64,000 nt of DNA, taken from SFHK01 sp045538305 (GTDB taxonomy: Bacteria; Bacillota; Clostridia; Christensenellales; Aristaeellaceae). Both the position numbers and the translations under genes were made by a program. Positions 8,324 to 17,052 of the stretch are shown one piece after another. The notes beneath the pieces were generated by a model that saw nothing but the letters and a program-made list of their open reading frames with translations, did no database searches and was not told the DNA's origin. The stretch is taken from the NCBI GenBank assembly GCA_045538305.1, contig JAZSRC010000051.1:1-64000 (forward strand), given 5' to 3'. Numbering within the stretch: position 1 is the stretch's first letter; every line of letters starts with the position of its first letter.

Positions 8324-9436
8324 ATGAAGGTGGAACGCGTTCGCGTTGCAATGATCGGCGTAGGAAATATCAGCGGCATATACCTTAAGAATATCCATGA
8401 GCGGTTTGGAGATATCGAGCTTGTCGGCATTTGCGATCTTATACGGGAAAAGGCGGAAAATGCAAAAAAGCAGTATCCGAATCTCAGGATTTACAACACC
8501 ATGTACGATGCGTTTGAGGACGACAGCGTCGAAGTGATTTTGAACATCACGCGCCCGAACGATCACTATACGGTGTCTATGGAGGCGCTTAAACACGGAA
8601 AGCACGTATATTCCGAAAAACCGCTGGCTTCCACGCTGGAAAAAGGAATCGAGCTTGTAGAGGAAGCGAAAAAGAGGAATCTATATCTGGGCGGCGCGCC
8701 CGATACGTTTATGGGCGCAGGCATCCAAACCTGCCGCCGCTTGATTGACGAAGGCGCAATCGGCCGCGTGCTCGGCGCGCATGCGCATATGATCGGCCAT
8801 GGTCCGGAGTCGTGGCATCCCGATCCGGAGTTCTTTTACAAAAAGGGCGGCGGGCCGATGATGGATATGGGGCCGTACTATGTTACTGCGCTTGTGAACC
8901 TGATGGGGCGCGTAACGGAAACGGTTGGCTTTGCGAAGGCTTCCTTTGATACGCGAACCATTACGGCGAAGGAGCACTTTGGAGAACAGGTGGAGGTAGA
9001 AGTTCCCACCTATGTGGAAGGCCTTATGAAGTTTGAATCGGGTGCGGTAGCCCGCATGCTTGCAACCTTCGACGCCTATTATCCGTCCGCTGCTCGCATT
9101 GAGATTTTTGGAAGCGAAGGCACGCTGTTTGTGCCGGACCCCAACATGTTCGGCGGTGTAATCCAGATTTGCGACAGCAAAAATGAAATGAAGGAAATAC
9201 CCCTGGAATATGGGTTTAAAGATAATTCGCGCGGGCTCGGTCTTTGGGATATGTGCGTTGCGATCCGAAACGGCGTATCGCAAAGAGCCGGCTGCCTCCA
9301 GACGCTGCATGTACTTGAAGTACTTAGATCGTTTGAAAAGGCAACGGATACGCGCAGCTTTGTAAAGATCGAATCGCCCTATGTAAGGCAGAATCCCATG
9401 AATAAAGATGCGGAAGAAGCGAGGAGAATACTATGA
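8324..9436 (+). CDS. Gfo/Idh/MocA family oxidoreductase
   Basis: NAD(P)-dependent sugar or cyclitol dehydrogenase of about 370 residues. The Rossmann motif MIGVGNISGIYLKNIHE is at the start, the family EKP motif (YSEKPLAST) is near residue 100, and the C-terminal alpha/beta domain includes GGGPMMDMGPYYVTALVNLMG. The substrate cannot be deduced. The start is uncertain: an ATG at 8324 or a GTG at 8330, the latter having the better-spaced GGAG; an extended -10 element (TGGTATGAT, 8292-8300) lies just upstream. The stop overlaps the pepT start by 4 bases, so translation is coupled. It is one of three members of this family in the window. Confidence 0.9.
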   Translation: MKVERVRVAMIGVGNISGIYLKNIHERFGDIELVGICDLIREKAENAKKQYPNLRIYNTMYDAFEDDSVEVILNITRPNDHYTVSMEALKHGKHVYSEKPLASTLEKGIELVEEAKKRNLYLGGAPDTFMGAGIQTCRRLIDEGAIGRVLGAHAHMIGHGPESWHPDPEFFYKKGGGPMMDMGPYYVTALVNLMGRVTETVGFAKASFDTRTITAKEHFGEQVEVEVPTYVEGLMKFESGAVARMLATFDAYYPSAARIEIFGSEGTLFVPDPNMFGGVIQICDSKNEMKEIPLEYGFKDNSRGLGLWDMCVAIRNGVSQRAGCLQTLHVLEVLRSFEKATDTRSFVKIESPYVRQNPMNKDAEEARRIL

Positions 9437-10641
9437 AAAGTGTGAAGGATTGGTTTTTGAAATACGTAATGATTCCGTCGGCGTCGCATGCTGGCGTGGA
9501 ACAGAGCCCGTCTACCCCCGAGCAGATGGAGCTTGCGAAGGTAATTGTAGAGGACATGTTATCCATCGGCATTTCGGATGCGCGTGTTGACGAATACGGA
9601 TATGTGTACGGTTCCATTCCCGCCAACTGCGACGGCCAGAAATCCATCGGTCTGATTGCCCATCTGGATGTTGTGGATGATGTGCCCTGCTGGCCCATGA
9701 ATCCCAGAACCGTTGAAAACTATGACGGAAGCGCTCTTGAGATCGGAAACGGCTGCGTGCTGGATCCGGCGGTATTTCCGTCGCTTCTCAACTGCGTTGG
9801 AAAGGATCTTATAGTTACCGACGGAAATACCATTCTCGGCGCGGATGATAAGGCCGGCGTTGCGGAGATTATGACGCTTTGCCAGAGGCTAATTAAAAAT
9901 CCCGAAATCAAGCACGGCGATATCAAAATTGCCTTTACGCCGGATGAGGAGGTTGGCGGCGGCGCGGAATATCTGGATATTCCGGCATTTGGCGCAGATT
10001 TTGCCTACACCGTAGACGGCGGAGAGCTCGGCGGAATAGAGTATGAAAACTTCAATGCCGCAGGTGCGCGCGTAATTGTCAAAGGCGTAAATATCCATCC
10101 CGGCAGCGCAAAGAATAAAATGAAGAACGCCGCCCTGATTGCGGCGGAGTTTATTTCCATGCTGCCTGCCGCCGAGATTCCGGCGCATACCGAAAAATAC
10201 GAAGGTTTCTACCATCTGGCCCATATGGAGGGCGATGAGGAGAACGCCGTTGTGGAATACATCATCCGCGATCACGACCGCGAAAAGTTCGAATACAGAA
10301 AGCTGTTTTTCTCCGCGTGCGTGGATCATTTGAATCTGAAATACGGAGACGATACGGTTGAGATTTCCATGCATGATAGCTACTATAACATGCGCGATGT
10401 CATGCAGGAGCACATGGACGTTGTTGAACGTGCGCTTAAAGCATTTGAAGCCACGGGCGTTACGCCCTTTATCGAGCCGATCCGTGGCGGTACGGATGGC
10501 GCAAGGCTGTCGTGGCGCGGCTTGCCCTGCCCGAACCTTTCAACCGGCGGTATGAACGGACACGGCAGATGCGAATGCGCATGCGTGCAGGATATGGAAA
10601 AAATGGTTGATGTGCTTGAGGAAATTGTAAGGCAAAAGTAA
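9433..10641 (+). CDS. pepT: Peptidase T (tripeptide aminopeptidase)
   Basis: Dizinc M20 peptidase that removes the N-terminal residue of tripeptides in the cytoplasm. The 402 residues keep all the metal and catalytic positions: His77/Asp79 (AHLDV), Asp137-Asp138 (LGADDKAG), Glu171-Glu172 (PDEEVGGG), Asp194 (TVDGGELGG) and the late His in the NGHGR segment. The PepT hallmark IRGGTDGARLSWRGLPCPNL separates it from other M20 members. It starts inside the stop of the oxidoreductase (ATGA overlap) with GAGGAG upstream and ends before a terminator hairpin. Length is normal for the family. Confidence 0.93.
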   Translation: MKSVKDWFLKYVMIPSASHAGVEQSPSTPEQMELAKVIVEDMLSIGISDARVDEYGYVYGSIPANCDGQKSIGLIAHLDVVDDVPCWPMNPRTVENYDGSALEIGNGCVLDPAVFPSLLNCVGKDLIVTDGNTILGADDKAGVAEIMTLCQRLIKNPEIKHGDIKIAFTPDEEVGGGAEYLDIPAFGADFAYTVDGGELGGIEYENFNAAGARVIVKGVNIHPGSAKNKMKNAALIAAEFISMLPAAEIPAHTEKYEGFYHLAHMEGDEENAVVEYIIRDHDREKFEYRKLFFSACVDHLNLKYGDDTVEISMHDSYYNMRDVMQEHMDVVERALKAFEATGVTPFIEPIRGGTDGARLSWRGLPCPNLSTGGMNGHGRCECACVQDMEKMVDVLEEIVRQK

Positions 10642-10660
10642 AAAGCAAACATCAATGCGG

Positions 10661-10715
10661 ATAAGCGGCGTCGTCATAAAACGGGCGGCGCCGCTTACTG
10701 GTATTCTTTTTGTTT
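10661..10715 (+). terminator. Terminator after pepT
   Basis: Stem formed by TAAGCGGCG (10662-10670) and CGCCGCTTA (10689-10697), followed by a T-rich tract containing CTTTTTG. It separates the pepT unit from the RNA-repair cassette. Confidence 0.65.
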
Positions 10716-10814
10716 GCTTTGGCGGCGGAAAGCAGATTCATGCGAGGGTATGCGGCGATTGTATAATTGTGCCCGGGCATATGGAAAATGATTTGCTGAC
10801 GGAGGATTCGAAAG

Positions 10815-11510
10815 ATGGAGCATACGGGCGATAGAATGGATTTATATTTTGCTTCGGCTTATGTAAGGGGCGCTTTTTTGAACGGGAAAATCTCGAACGT
10901 GCCCGATTGGCTGATCCATACGCCGCTTGATGAACTCTGTGAGGAGGACAGGAAGGCGCTTGCTGCAATCGGAAAAAGCGCTGCGCTGAAAATGCATTAT
11001 TTCAAGAGCATGGAGTCGCTGCCCAGGGTAAAAATGGCGCTCGGTTTTTTGAAGGCGATTGCACCTTCAAGCCTGTTGGACGTAGGCAGCGGGCGAGGTG
11101 CGTTTCTGTTTCCGTTTCTGCGCGAATTTCCGTATGCGAATGCAACAAGCATCGATCTTCTGGAAAGGCGGGTCTCGGTGCTCAAGGACATTTCGGCCGG
11201 CGGAATAGATCGCCTTACGGCAGTTAAGGGCGATTTTACGGTATATGAAGCGCCGGAGCACTCGTTTGACGTGGTTACGCTTCTGGAGGTGCTTGAGCAT
11301 ATTCCCGACGCGTATGCAGCAGCGCGGTCTGCTGTCAGACTGGCAGGGCGCTATGTGGTTCTGACCGTTCCCAATAAGCCCGACGACAATCCCGAGCACA
11401 TTCATCTGTTCACAAAGGCATCGCTTACCGAGCTGTTTATGTCGGCCGGTGCGAAGAAGCTGACGTTTGACGGCGTACCGGGCCATATGTTTATGGCGGC
11501 GCGCGTATAA
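10815..11510 (+). CDS. Class I SAM-dependent methyltransferase in an RNA-repair cassette
   Basis: Predicted methyltransferase of 231 residues. SAM-binding motif I is LLDVGSGRGAF (87-97), the acidic residue after strand 2 is Asp114 (SIDLLERR), and motif IV/post-IV is EVLEHI (158-163). There is an 80-residue helical N-terminal extension. The Glu-x-x-Glu-His of EVLEHI plus later histidines at 195 and 197 resembles the metal site of Hen1 RNA 2'-O-methyltransferases, but the same residues occur in many unrelated methyltransferases. It begins after GGAGG and ends 19 bases before the RNA ligase, so it is cotranscribed with ligase and kinase. Substrate is unknown; RNA ends are an inference from context. 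Confidence 0.85.
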   Translation: MEHTGDRMDLYFASAYVRGAFLNGKISNVPDWLIHTPLDELCEEDRKALAAIGKSAALKMHYFKSMESLPRVKMALGFLKAIAPSSLLDVGSGRGAFLFPFLREFPYANATSIDLLERRVSVLKDISAGGIDRLTAVKGDFTVYEAPEHSFDVVTLLEVLEHIPDAYAAARSAVRLAGRYVVLTVPNKPDDNPEHIHLFTKASLTELFMSAGAKKLTFDGVPGHMFMAARV

Positions 11511-11529
11511 AGATCAAGGAGTTTTGTTT

Positions 11530-12339
11530 ATGGATTATACAATTATCAAATATCCCCGTACGCCTCACATAGAAGGCTCGCGTCTTCAGCCGGGCGACGA
11601 AGATTTAAGCCAGATTCCGTTTTCGGAAATAAAGGGCAGGCACATTGTCGTTGAAGAAAAAATTGACGGTGCGAATACGGCGCTCAGCTTTGACGGGTCT
11701 GGAAATCTGCTGCTTCAAAGCCGGGGCCATTTTCTGACCGGCGGTTACCGCGAAAGACACTACAACCTTTTCAAGCAGTGGGCTGGTATTCAAAGGGATG
11801 CTTTGTACAATTGCCTTGGAAGTCGGTTCGTTATGTATGGCGAGTGGATGTACGCAAAGCATAGCATCTATTATGACGCGCTGCCGCATTACTTTATGGA
11901 ATTCGATATTTTTGATCGGGAAACGGGCAAGTTCCTGAGTACCGATGAGCGAAGAAAGATTACGCGAAAACTGCCTGTGGCGTCCGTACCTGTTCTGGCT
12001 GAAGGCACATTTCAGAAAATGGAGGATGTGCTTGCATACCTTGGCAATTCCCGGTTTATTACTAAGCGCCATATGGAAAATCTGAGAAAAGCGGCGGAAA
12101 ATGAAAAACTGGACGCTGAACGCGCATTGCGCGAAACGGATTCGAGCATGCTGATGGAAGGGCTGTATATCAAGGTAGAGGAGGGCGGCGAGGTGACGAT
12201 GCGCGTAAAGTATGTGCGCAGCAGTTTCCTTCAGACGGTGGAGATATCGCAGTCCCATTGGCTGAACCGCCCGATCATTCCCAACGGAATCACTTTGACA
12301 ATCGACGACCTTTTTACAGAGGAGCTTAAGTATGACTAA
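11530..12339 (+). CDS. ATP-dependent RNA ligase, Rnl2-like nucleotidyltransferase family
   Basis: Covalent nucleotidyltransferase that would seal 3'-OH and 5'-phosphate RNA ends through an enzyme-AMP intermediate. Over 269 residues the ligase motifs appear in order: motif I EEKIDGAN with Lys44 as the adenylated residue, motif III region GEWMYAKHSIYYD (104-116), IIIa YFMEFDIFD (121-129), motif IV MEGLYIK (209-215) and motif V RVKYVR (225-230). The ATG at 11530 has AAGGAG 8 bases upstream; a longer in-frame start would overlap the methyltransferase. Its last 8 bases overlap the HD-kinase gene, which would prepare ends for it. It belongs to the RNA_ligase (PF09414-type) group by eye. Confidence 0.88.
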   Translation: MDYTIIKYPRTPHIEGSRLQPGDEDLSQIPFSEIKGRHIVVEEKIDGANTALSFDGSGNLLLQSRGHFLTGGYRERHYNLFKQWAGIQRDALYNCLGSRFVMYGEWMYAKHSIYYDALPHYFMEFDIFDRETGKFLSTDERRKITRKLPVASVPVLAEGTFQKMEDVLAYLGNSRFITKRHMENLRKAAENEKLDAERALRETDSSMLMEGLYIKVEEGGEVTMRVKYVRSSFLQTVEISQSHWLNRPIIPNGITLTIDDLFTEELKYD

Positions 12340-13510
12340 AAACAGCATGTGGCGGAAAATTTCGGACTTGATTCCAGGCCCGCCAAACTATATAATTAAT
12401 TGGGACGGGATTATGGAAACGCCTGTCGGATCTTTTCTTGAGAAGATGAAGGAGACAGAGCAGAATCCCGTATGGCATGGCGAGGGGAATGTATTTAATC
12501 ACACGCGCCTTGTTTGCCGGCAGCTGACTTCTTTTGCGGAATACCGGAACCTGCCTGAGGACGACAGGCGGATAATGTTTCTGTCCGCGCTTCTGCATGA
12601 TATTGGAAAAATTCCGACTACGCGTATGGAAGACAGCGCATGGACTTCGCCAAACCACAGTCAGGTAGGCGCTCAGATGGCGCGGGAACTTTTGTGGCGC
12701 GAATTTGGGTTATCCGGAAGCGACGAAGCGATTGATATTCGCGAAAGCATCTGCTTTTTGGTGCGCTATCACATGATACCCGTGAGAATACTGGATGAAA
12801 AGAAACCGGAGGCCCGCCTTTTCAAGATCGCTTCCGCAGGCGAAATGGCAAAAGCTTTCACGATGAGAAAACTGTGCCTGCTTTCAAGGGCGGATGTTAC
12901 CGGAAGATACGCAAACGATCTTAAGGAATCCGAGGAGAAGGTGGAAATGTGCGTGTCGCTGGCTGCGGAGTGCGATTGTTTGGATCATCCGCGTGTATTC
13001 GCTTCCGACTACACCCGCCGCGCATATTTTATGGGCAAAAGCGTGCTGCCCGATCAGGCCTTGTACGATAATACATGGGGCGAGGTAATCGTCATGTGCG
13101 GTTTACCCGGAACCGGGAAGGATACCTGGATTCGTAAGAATTACCCTGATTATCCCACTGTGAGTCTGGACGATATCAGACGGAAAATGGGCGTTAAGCA
13201 TACGGACGATCAGGGCCGCATCGTTCAGGCGGCAAACGAACAGGCGCGGGAATATCTGCGCAAAAAGCAGCCCTTTATTTGGAATGCCACCAATCTGACC
13301 AGAATGACCCGCGACAGAATTGTCCGTCTGATCGAAGGGTATTATGCAAGCGTGAGAATTGTGTATCTGGAAACGGAACTGGACGAGCAGTTTAAGCGGA
13401 ACGAATCCCGTGAAGCTGTGGTTCCCGTAAACGCCGTTTTTAGAATGCTTTCCAATCTTTCGCTGCCCGAAGCCTATGAGGCGGCGAAGGTTGAATGGAT
13501 CTGCGTTTAA
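12332..13510 (+). CDS. HD-Pnk: HD-domain phosphoesterase fused to 5'-OH polynucleotide kinase
   Basis: End-healing enzyme of 392 residues. The N-terminal HD domain shows His57, His89-Asp90 (LLHDIGK), His109, His147 and Asp188 (LSRADVTGRY), a full metal-binding set; in Runella slithyformis HD-Pnk the equivalent domain removes 2',3'-cyclic or 2'-phosphates. The C-terminal kinase domain has the P-loop GLPGTGKDT (257-265), SLDDIR (278-283) and a basic lid (FKRNESR, 354-360), the signature of T4-Pnk-like 5'-OH kinases. Together they produce 3'-OH/5'-phosphate ends for the ligase encoded just upstream, with which it overlaps by 8 bases. AGAGGAG precedes the ATG. Nothing looks broken. Confidence 0.88.
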   Translation: MTKNSMWRKISDLIPGPPNYIINWDGIMETPVGSFLEKMKETEQNPVWHGEGNVFNHTRLVCRQLTSFAEYRNLPEDDRRIMFLSALLHDIGKIPTTRMEDSAWTSPNHSQVGAQMARELLWREFGLSGSDEAIDIRESICFLVRYHMIPVRILDEKKPEARLFKIASAGEMAKAFTMRKLCLLSRADVTGRYANDLKESEEKVEMCVSLAAECDCLDHPRVFASDYTRRAYFMGKSVLPDQALYDNTWGEVIVMCGLPGTGKDTWIRKNYPDYPTVSLDDIRRKMGVKHTDDQGRIVQAANEQAREYLRKKQPFIWNATNLTRMTRDRIVRLIEGYYASVRIVYLETELDEQFKRNESREAVVPVNAVFRMLSNLSLPEAYEAAKVEWICV

Positions 13511-13541
13511 TACTGACATATATTGAGGAGGAGATTTATCC

Positions 13542-14690
13542 ATGGCAAACCGTATTGTTCTGAACACCGTATCCTATCATGGCGCAGGCTCAATTTCTGA
13601 GGTTGCAAACGAGCTTGCCGCACGCGGCTATCAGAAGGCATTCGTATGCTCTGATCCGGATCTTCTGAAGTTTGGCGTAACGCAGAAGGTTTTGAAGGTA
13701 CTGGATGACGCGAAAATTCCTTACGAAGTATTCTCCGACATCAAGGCGAATCCTACCATTGAAAATGTACAGGCCGGCGTTAAGGCGTTTAAGGATTCCG
13801 GCGCGGATTCCATTGTGACCATTGGCGGCGGTTCCTCTATGGATACTGCAAAAGCCATTGGCATTATCGCCACCAATCCGGAGTTTGCCGATGTACGCAG
13901 TCTGGAAGGCGTTGCGCCCACCAAAAACCACGCTGTATTCACCATTGCGGTTCCTACCACCGCCGGAACCGCTGCGGAGGTTACGATCAATTACGTGATC
14001 ACCGACGTTGAAAAACGCAGAAAGTTCGTATGCGTTGACGTGAACGATATTCCAGAGGTGGCCGTGGTAGATCCCGAAATGATGTACACCATGCCCAAGG
14101 GCCTTACCGCAGCTACCGGTATGGATGCGCTGACGCACGCCATTGAAGGCCTGATTACCAAGGGCGCCTGGGAAATGAGCGATATGTTCCATCTGGAAGC
14201 CATTCGCCTGATTTCAAAAAACCTGCGCGGCGCGGTTGCTAACGATAAGGAAGGCAGAAACGGCATGGCGCTGGGTCAGTACATTGCCGGCATGGGTTTC
14301 TCCAATGTCGGTCTTGGCATCGTGCACAGCATGGCGCACGGCCTGAGCGCGCTGTATGATACGCCCCACGGCGTTGCCTGCGCGATCATTCTGCCCACAG
14401 GTCTTGAGTTTAATCAGGAAGCTACGGGCGATAAGTACAAGGCGCTTGCCGAAGCCATGGGCGTAGCAAATGCAGAAGGCATGACGCAGGCGGAATACCG
14501 CAAGGCCGCCATCGACGCCGTCAAGCAGCTCAGCGCTGATGTAGGCATTCCCGCAAACTTGAAAGGCATTCTGAAGGAGGAGGATATTGACTTCCTCTCC
14601 GAAAGCGCCTATGCGGACGCCTGCCGTCCCGGAAACCCGAGAGATATTTCTCTGGAGCAGATTAAGGAGCTGTACAGAAGCCTGCTGTAA
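13542..14690 (+). CDS. fucO: Iron-containing alcohol dehydrogenase, lactaldehyde reductase-like
   Basis: Group III metal-dependent alcohol dehydrogenase of 382 residues. The start MANRIVLN and overall sequence are most like FucO, which reduces lactaldehyde to 1,2-propanediol in fucose and rhamnose fermentation. The nucleotide site GGGSSMDTAKA (95-105) and the metal ligands Asp195, His199 (GMDALTHAIEG), His262 and His276 (HGLSALYDTPHG) are intact. A strong AGGAGGAG lies upstream. Only 31 bases and no terminator separate it from HD-Pnk, so readthrough from the RNA-repair genes is possible; a terminator follows. Related 1,3-propanediol or butanol dehydrogenases are the main alternatives, hence the moderate certainty on the symbol. 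Confidence 0.75.
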   Translation: MANRIVLNTVSYHGAGSISEVANELAARGYQKAFVCSDPDLLKFGVTQKVLKVLDDAKIPYEVFSDIKANPTIENVQAGVKAFKDSGADSIVTIGGGSSMDTAKAIGIIATNPEFADVRSLEGVAPTKNHAVFTIAVPTTAGTAAEVTINYVITDVEKRRKFVCVDVNDIPEVAVVDPEMMYTMPKGLTAATGMDALTHAIEGLITKGAWEMSDMFHLEAIRLISKNLRGAVANDKEGRNGMALGQYIAGMGFSNVGLGIVHSMAHGLSALYDTPHGVACAIILPTGLEFNQEATGDKYKALAEAMGVANAEGMTQAEYRKAAIDAVKQLSADVGIPANLKGILKEEDIDFLSESAYADACRPGNPRDISLEQIKELYRSLL

Positions 14691-14708
14691 GGGCTGACCA
14701 ATAAAATG

Positions 14709-14746
14709 AGGCTGTCTTCATGAGCATTTCTTAATGGAGACAGCCT
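14709..14746 (+). terminator. Terminator after the alcohol dehydrogenase
   Basis: AGGCTGTCT (14709-14717) pairs with AGACAGCCT (14738-14746), followed by GCGTTTAT. A 9-base-pair stem with a rather long loop and a weak T run. Confidence 0.6.
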
Positions 14747-14829
14747 GCGTTTATCGGGCTGTTTGTTTGTCAATACGCCGCCGATTTGTACGCTTTCGGC
14801 GTATGTGTGCTCGGGAACCGGAGGTTTAT

Positions 14830-15315
14830 ATGAGTGTACGCATCCGAAACATGACAAGTCTGTATCTGGTAAATGAAGAAGGGATTCTATGCCTATATCG
14901 CATCGGCTCGCGTGTGGCAAACGGTAAGTATGTGGGCGCCGCCGGCGGACACTTTGAGAATGATGAAATGAGCTGTCCGAGAGAATGCGTACTCAGAGAG
15001 GCGATGGAGGAGCTGGGGCTTTCGGAAAACGAGATTCCGGATATGCGGCTTAGGTATATTACATATCGGCTGAAGAATGATGAAATCCGTCAGAACTACT
15101 ACTATTTTGCATCTCTCCCGGAGAACAGGGTGTTCTCCAGCAATGAAGGGCGGCTGCATTTTGTAAAATACGCGCTTGTACCGGCTTTGGATATGCCGGT
15201 ATCGGCGAAGAATATGCTGATGCATTATGTGAATACGGGGCGGTTTACCACCGATTTATATGCCGGAATTACGGAGGAATCGGGAACGGTGTTTCGCGTC
15301 ATGAAGGAATTCTGA
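14830..15315 (+). CDS. Nudix hydrolase
   Basis: Nudix enzymes hydrolyse nucleoside diphosphates linked to another moiety; the substrate here is unknown. The 161-residue protein has the core REAMEELGL (56-64) preceded by a Gly/Glu segment (GGHFENDE, 39-46). The spacing between that Gly/Glu pair and REA is two residues longer than the canonical box, so it is a variant. The ATG at 14830 has CGGAGG 6 bases upstream; the frame is open further upstream but that part overlaps the preceding terminator. It stands alone between two terminators. Confidence 0.8.
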   Translation: MSVRIRNMTSLYLVNEEGILCLYRIGSRVANGKYVGAAGGHFENDEMSCPRECVLREAMEELGLSENEIPDMRLRYITYRLKNDEIRQNYYYFASLPENRVFSSNEGRLHFVKYALVPALDMPVSAKNMLMHYVNTGRFTTDLYAGITEESGTVFRVMKEF

Positions 15316-15365
15316 AAAACGGGCTGTATAGCGCCGCCTATGCGCGGCAGTATACAGCCCGTTTT
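15316..15365. terminator. Bidirectional terminator between converging genes
   Basis: AAAACGGGCTGTATA (15316-15330) is perfectly complementary to 15351-15365. The A/T flanks give a T run in both directions, serving the Nudix gene (plus) and the aminotransferase (minus). Confidence 0.9.
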
Positions 15366-15367
15366 GC

Positions 15368-16558
15368 TTATGGAAGGTTTTCCATGTGTCTTTTTGTAAA
15401 GCGCTGGATTCTCTTAACCGCTTCCGATATGTTTTCCATACTGGAAGCGTAGGAACAGCGCACATAGCCGTCGCCCGTTTCACCGAAGGCGTCGCCGGGA
15501 ACGCAGGCAACCTTTTCTTCTTCAATCAGCTTTACGCAAAATTCCTGCGAAGTCATGCCTGTTGCCTTGATGCAGGGGAATGCATAAAATGCGCCCAGCG
15601 GCTCGTGTGTGGGAAGACCGGCTTTTCTCAGGCCATCCACAATTATGCGGCGGCGGCGGTCGTATTGGGTTACCATGCGCTTAACGTCTATAAAGTTGGA
15701 TTCGAGGCCGCTTTTCAGCGCTTCCACAGCGGCGTACTGGCCGGTGGTCGGCGCACACATAATGGCGTACTGGTGAATGCGCAGCATAACGTTCAGAATC
15801 TCTTTGGGCGCCGCCGCATAGCCCATGCGCCAGCCCGTCATGGCAAAGGCTTTTGAGAAACCGTTTAATGTAATGGTGCGCTCCTTCATGCCGGGAATGG
15901 ATGCCAAAGCAATGTGGCTCTCTCCCGAATACGTAAGCTCCGCGTAGATTTCATCGGCGATTACGATTACGTCGGTATCCCGAAGCGCCGATGCAAATTC
16001 CTCCATATCCGCTTTTCCCATAATGCCGCCTGTCGGATTGTTGGGATAGGGGAATATGATGGCCTTTGTGCGGGGCGTAAGGAGAGGGCGAATCATTTCT
16101 CCCGTGAGCTTAAAGCCGTTTTCGGCGGTTGTCGGAACAGGTACGCATTTTCCACCGGCGAATGTAATGCAGGGCATGTAGGAAACATAACTCGGGTCGG
16201 GAACCAGTACCTCGTCGCCGGGTTCAATCAAAGCTCTGAGCGCAAGGTCTATGCCTTCGCTTGCACCGACCGTTACCATGATCTCCGCGTCAGGGTTGTA
16301 GGAAACGCCGAAGCGCTCCTCATATTTTGCAATCAGGCGCGTAAGCTCCTTCATGCCGCGATTGGATGTATAGTGCGTGTGTCCCGAACGCAGGGAGTAA
16401 ATGGCGGCGTCCGAATAGCGCCATGGGGTTGTAAAATCCGGCTCGCCCACACCCAGCGAAATAACATCTTTCATTTCGCTTACGATATCGAAGAACTTGC
16501 GTATACCGGAAGGCGGCACGTTTTTGATACGCTCGCAGAGAATCTTGTCGTAATTCAC
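15368..16558 (-). CDS. PLP-dependent aminotransferase, class I/II
   Basis: Fold-type I aminotransferase of 396 residues. The pyridoxal phosphate lysine is Lys236 in NGFSKAFAMTGWRMGY; NPTG (174-177) and Asp202 (ADEIY) bind the cofactor, and LGVGEPDFTTP near the N-terminus is typical of aspartate/aromatic aminotransferases (PatA/AspC-like). The amino-acid substrate cannot be read from sequence. Its start overlaps the stop of the Lrp-type regulator by 4 bases, a frequent pairing in Firmicutes, so the regulator probably controls this operon in response to an amino acid. Confidence 0.92.
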   Translation of the reverse strand: MNYDKILCERIKNVPPSGIRKFFDIVSEMKDVISLGVGEPDFTTPWRYSDAAIYSLRSGHTHYTSNRGMKELTRLIAKYEERFGVSYNPDAEIMVTVGASEGIDLALRALIEPGDEVLVPDPSYVSYMPCITFAGGKCVPVPTTAENGFKLTGEMIRPLLTPRTKAIIFPYPNNPTGGIMGKADMEEFASALRDTDVIVIADEIYAELTYSGESHIALASIPGMKERTITLNGFSKAFAMTGWRMGYAAAPKEILNVMLRIHQYAIMCAPTTGQYAAVEALKSGLESNFIDVKRMVTQYDRRRRIIVDGLRKAGLPTHEPLGAFYAFPCIKATGMTSQEFCVKLIEEEKVACVPGDAFGETGDGYVRCSYASSMENISEAVKRIQRFTKRHMENLP

Positions 16559-17049
16559 GGGCTCACCTGCAATCTGTCGTCAGTATGCTCTTTTTCCATG
16601 ATTACGCCGTCCTGCTTGTATTTTTTGAGCACAAAATGCGTGGCGGTGGAGAGCACGTTTTCAATGGTGGAAAGCTTCTCGGCCACAAACAAGGCAAGCT
16701 GCTTGATATTCGTGCCTTCGACGATTACCAGAAGGTCGTATGCGCCGCTCATCAGATATGCGCTTTTTACTTCTTCAAAGCGATAGATTTTTTCAGCAAT
16801 AGCGTCAAAGCCCTCGTCGCGCTGGGGAGTTACGCGAACTTCGATCAGCGCCTGTACGCGATCCTCGCGCACGCGGTCCCAATTGACCATGGCTGGATAT
16901 TTTAGCAGAATTCTGTCGCGCTCCAGGCGGCCAATTACGCTTTTCACCTCATCCTCGCCGCGTCCTGTCATAACGGCGATCTGACTGGGGGAAGTCCGGG
17001 CGTCCTCATACAGAATTTCCAGTACGGAAAGATCAAATTCGCTGAGCAT
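16555..17049 (-). CDS. Lrp/AsnC family transcriptional regulator
   Basis: Amino-acid-responsive DNA-binding protein of 164 residues. The N-terminal winged helix-turn-helix (about 1-50; EFDLSVLEILYEDARTSPSQ) is followed by the RAM ligand-binding domain (about 65-140; VKSAYLMSGAYDLLVIVEG). It is the first gene of a tight pair with the aminotransferase and starts 3 bases after the stop of the MATE gene, so all three are probably one transcript. By analogy it would regulate its own operon, but no operator was identified. Confidence 0.9.
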   Translation of the reverse strand: MLSEFDLSVLEILYEDARTSPSQIAVMTGRGEDEVKSVIGRLERDRILLKYPAMVNWDRVREDRVQALIEVRVTPQRDEGFDAIAEKIYRFEEVKSAYLMSGAYDLLVIVEGTNIKQLALFVAEKLSTIENVLSTATHFVLKKYKQDGVIMEKEHTDDRLQVSP

Positions 17050-17052
17050 GAA

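Noticed and set aside
10815..11510. Firm assignment of the methyltransferase as Hen1
   Set aside because: The Glu-x-x-Glu-His pattern is shared by many class I methyltransferases, and the Hen1 N-terminal domain and FRHxDHxFEW-type segment are not seen.
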